From positions 1-7,508 of the forward strand of contig SXUH01000155.1 in assembly GCA_005791855.1 (NCBI GenBank): a stretch of 7,508 nt of DNA, written 5' to 3'. Both the position numbers and the translations under genes were made by a program. Below are positions 6,139 to 7,508 of the stretch, piece after piece; within the stretch, counting starts at the first letter, position 1, and each line of letters opens with the position of its first letter. The notes beneath the pieces were generated by a model, which searched no databases, was not told where the DNA came from, and saw only the letters and a program-made list of their open reading frames with translations. Source of the DNA: Bdellovibrionales bacterium. Its GTDB lineage: Bacteria; Bdellovibrionota; Bacteriovoracia; Bacteriovoracales; Bacteriovoracaceae.

Positions 6139-6168
6139 TTAACTTAAGGGCTGTTCCTTTTAACTTAA
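6139..6168. repeat. Direct repeat TTAACTTAA, two copies 21 bp apart
   Basis: TTAACTTAA occurs at 6139-6147 and 6160-6168, start to start 21 bp, about two helical turns. Both copies lie 22-51 bp upstream of the ATG of the protein-glutaminase-like gene and within the divergent spacer shared with the EF-hand lipoprotein gene. Same-face spacing suggests a site for a dimeric or tandem-binding regulator, but the repeats are AT-rich and could be chance. Confidence 0.4.
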
Positions 6169-6210
6169 AGAAGCGAATGCCTCAAGTACAAGGACTCGTG
6201 TGAGAGGAAA

Positions 6211-6225
6211 TTTATCTTAGATAAA
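6211..6225. repeat. 15-bp inverted repeat overlapping a ribosome binding site
   Basis: TTTATCT-T-AGATAAA is a perfect 7-bp dyad around one base. Its right arm overlaps the ribosome binding site AAAGGA (6223-6228) of the EF-hand lipoprotein gene, whose ATG is at 6239. It could be an operator at the DNA level. A one-base loop makes a stable RNA hairpin with the full stem impossible, so a DNA-binding site is the likelier role. Confidence 0.4.
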
Positions 6226-6238
6226 GGATGTAATAGTC

Positions 6239-6886
6239 ATGAAATACTTGATGGGAGCATGCATCTTAACTCTTGCTGCTTGCGGCAAAGACTCAAGCAA
6301 ATCTAGCTCTCAAACTCAAGCGGAGTTGGTTCAAGAAGAACAAGGTATATATAGAGCAGTCCTCGCCACTCTTAATCCAGGCGTAAACCAGAATAAGTCT
6401 TTTGGCACTGCTGCAATTACCGTCGCCGGTGATGAATTCAAAGTTAAGATCAACATGATCAACACTCCCGGCAACGTCACTCACCTGCAAGAAGTTCGAA
6501 CAGGCAAAAGGTGCCCAGAAGCGCAGGACGACGCTAACAAGGACGGGTTCATCGACCACCTTGAAGGATCGAAGGCCTTCGGAAACATGCTCATCCCGCT
6601 AGACGGAGACCTCAACTCCCAGATCGCAGAAAACAAGAAACTTCCGCAGTCCAATTCCACCGGCTCCTATAGCTACTCGGAGACCGCTTCCCTCTCGCGA
6701 CTGCTCGCGGATCTAAAGCAGTTTAGTGACCTGGAACTGAATCTATCGGGAAGACACTTTGTGGTGTACAGCATTCCTGCTTCAGTAAAACTGCCAGCAA
6801 CCGTGGCGGCGATCGAGGGCCTCACACCTAATCAATCCCTCCCTATCGCATGCGGAAAGATCGTTCGGATTCCGGAAGAAAATTAA
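6239..6886 (+). CDS. Lipoprotein with EF-hand-type calcium loop, possibly CHRD-like fold
   Basis: This is a 215-residue protein. MKYLMGACILTLAAC ends in a canonical lipobox, LAAC, with Cys15 as the lipidated residue, followed by a Ser/Lys/Gln-rich tether (16-28). The ATG is preceded by AAAGGA at ten bases. Residues 36-115 (GIYRAVLATLNP, FGTAAITVAGDEFKVKINM, THLQEVRTGKRCP) resemble the beta-strand pattern of CHRD-type extracellular domains, although the usual His of 'HIH.G' reads LQEV. Residues 98-109, DANKDGFIDHLE, fit the EF-hand loop at every liganding position (D1, N3, D5, G6, I8, D9, E12). C92 and C205 could pair. The C-terminal third (SLPIACGKIVRIP) is typical of such lipoproteins but has no known role to me. 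It should be anchored in the periplasm or at the cell surface. It is divergent from the deamidase gene and ends 6 bp from the metalloprotease gene, tail to tail. It is less GC-rich than the left part of the window. Confidence 0.87.
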   Translation: MKYLMGACILTLAACGKDSSKSSSQTQAELVQEEQGIYRAVLATLNPGVNQNKSFGTAAITVAGDEFKVKINMINTPGNVTHLQEVRTGKRCPEAQDDANKDGFIDHLEGSKAFGNMLIPLDGDLNSQIAENKKLPQSNSTGSYSYSETASLSRLLADLKQFSDLELNLSGRHFVVYSIPASVKLPATVAAIEGLTPNQSLPIACGKIVRIPEEN

Positions 6887-6892
6887 ATAAAT

Positions 6893-7477
6893 TTAATAGC
6901 CGAGTTTTTCGGCGATGGCTTTGACAATATATCCCACTGCATACGGAACAGAATTCTGTCTCGCGTGGCACTTATGCACGGCATGAGTAAATCCTAATTT
7001 GTGCAGCCACTCGTGGGTGAGATTGGAAGCGATCTTAATGGCGTTGTTCTTATTGAAGTACTTAGTGTTGATATAAACAGTCTGGCTATTACTTCTAGTG
7101 AAACCTAGGGTCTTTGAAAAGTTATCCGTGTAAAGCTCAACCTGCAAATCCATCGCGTTATTATTCTTGGGGTAGAGCCTCTCTACCCCGTCCATGATCT
7201 TTTGGTAGATCTGTGCGTTGGTGAGCCCTTTATTGTTAGCGAAGGTCCGGCGGCCCCGGTAGGTGTGATTGAGGATGGCTTCCCGGAACTCTTCCGAACC
7301 GAACACAGCTCTTAAGACTTCTACCGCTCCAAAGAGCTTCTCTTCTTTTTCCCGGCTCATCCGGAGGGTCTTGATGTTGAACTCGAAGGTGGAGGCCTCG
7401 ATGGGAAGGATCTCTGCAAAAGTATTGGTTGAAAGGATTAAACTTAGAACGAGGGCGATGGCTTTTAAGTTTTTCAT
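6893..7477 (-). CDS. Secreted metzincin-like zinc metalloprotease
   Basis: This is a 194-residue protein with a Sec signal peptide (1-21, cut after TFA). The ATG has AAGGA about six bases upstream. HEWLHKLGFTH (155-165) matches the complete metzincin zinc signature HExxHxxGxxH: H155, H159 and H165 as ligands, E156 as base and G162 at the turn. Such enzymes cut peptide bonds in the periplasm or outside the cell. The 'Met-turn' methionine usually found after the motif is absent; the nearest equivalent, NSVPYAVGY (175-183), has Pro where Met would be expected. C170 is the only cysteine in the mature protein. The region before the motif (about 45-140) has no match I recognise, and the mature protein of 173 residues is about the size of a single catalytic domain, so no long pro-domain is evident. 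It might be a minimal zincin or one with a non-protease role. The 3' half is AT-rich. It meets the EF-hand lipoprotein gene tail to tail. Confidence 0.88.
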   Translation of the reverse strand: MKNLKAIALVLSLILSTNTFAEILPIEASTFEFNIKTLRMSREKEEKLFGAVEVLRAVFGSEEFREAILNHTYRGRRTFANNKGLTNAQIYQKIMDGVERLYPKNNNAMDLQVELYTDNFSKTLGFTRSNSQTVYINTKYFNKNNAIKIASNLTHEWLHKLGFTHAVHKCHARQNSVPYAVGYIVKAIAEKLGY

Positions 7478-7508
7478 TTAACTTCCTTGAACTTTACTCC
7501 ACAACTGC

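Overview
The window carries eight protein-coding genes (one cut by the left edge) and no RNA genes, insertion sequences or CRISPR arrays. The proteins look Gram-negative: three lipoproteins with lipobox cysteines, three proteins with Sec signal peptides, and a degenerate HD-GYP protein. Most genes are GC-rich (for example 39 G/C in 4081-4140), with AT-rich spacers and AT-richer genes at the right end (21 G/C in 7021-7080). The mix of many secreted or lipidated proteins and a degraded HD-GYP regulator recalls the Bdellovibrionota/Oligoflexia or other former deltaproteobacteria, but the taxon is an inference at low confidence.

Layout. 1-603 (+) is the C-terminal 200 residues of an M28-type zinc aminopeptidase whose usual catalytic Glu position reads Ser. 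It meets tail to tail a small secreted Cys-containing protein of unknown function (608-1036, -, GTG start). Next come two paralogous lipoproteins (1153-1737 and 1926-2561, both -), separated by the only convincing intrinsic terminator (1856-1895). Upstream of them is a trans-sulfuration-family PLP enzyme (2671-3852, -). A 147-bp divergent spacer with a perfect TATAAT box and a 13-bp dyad leads to a receiver-like/HD-GYP-like regulator (4000-5307, +). This ends 9 bp from a secreted protein-glutaminase-like deamidase with Cys-His-Asp triad (5317-6117, -). A second divergent spacer with repeats separates that from a lipoprotein with an EF-hand-type calcium loop (6239-6886, +), which ends 6 bp from a secreted metzincin-like zinc protease (6893-7477, -).

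How they fit together. There is no long operon; genes alternate in direction and most seem to be single transcription units. The theme is the cell envelope and exterior: two secreted protein-modifying enzymes (deamidase, metalloprotease), a peptidase, and several lipoproteins. The most novel item is the lipoprotein pair: both share an exactly spaced C-x8-C-x6-C-x18-C module, a Pro-rich linker and a C-terminal Cys/His domain of the CH...HHT...H...DYLG.C type. Two enzyme-like proteins (M28 and HD-GYP) have substitutions at key catalytic positions.
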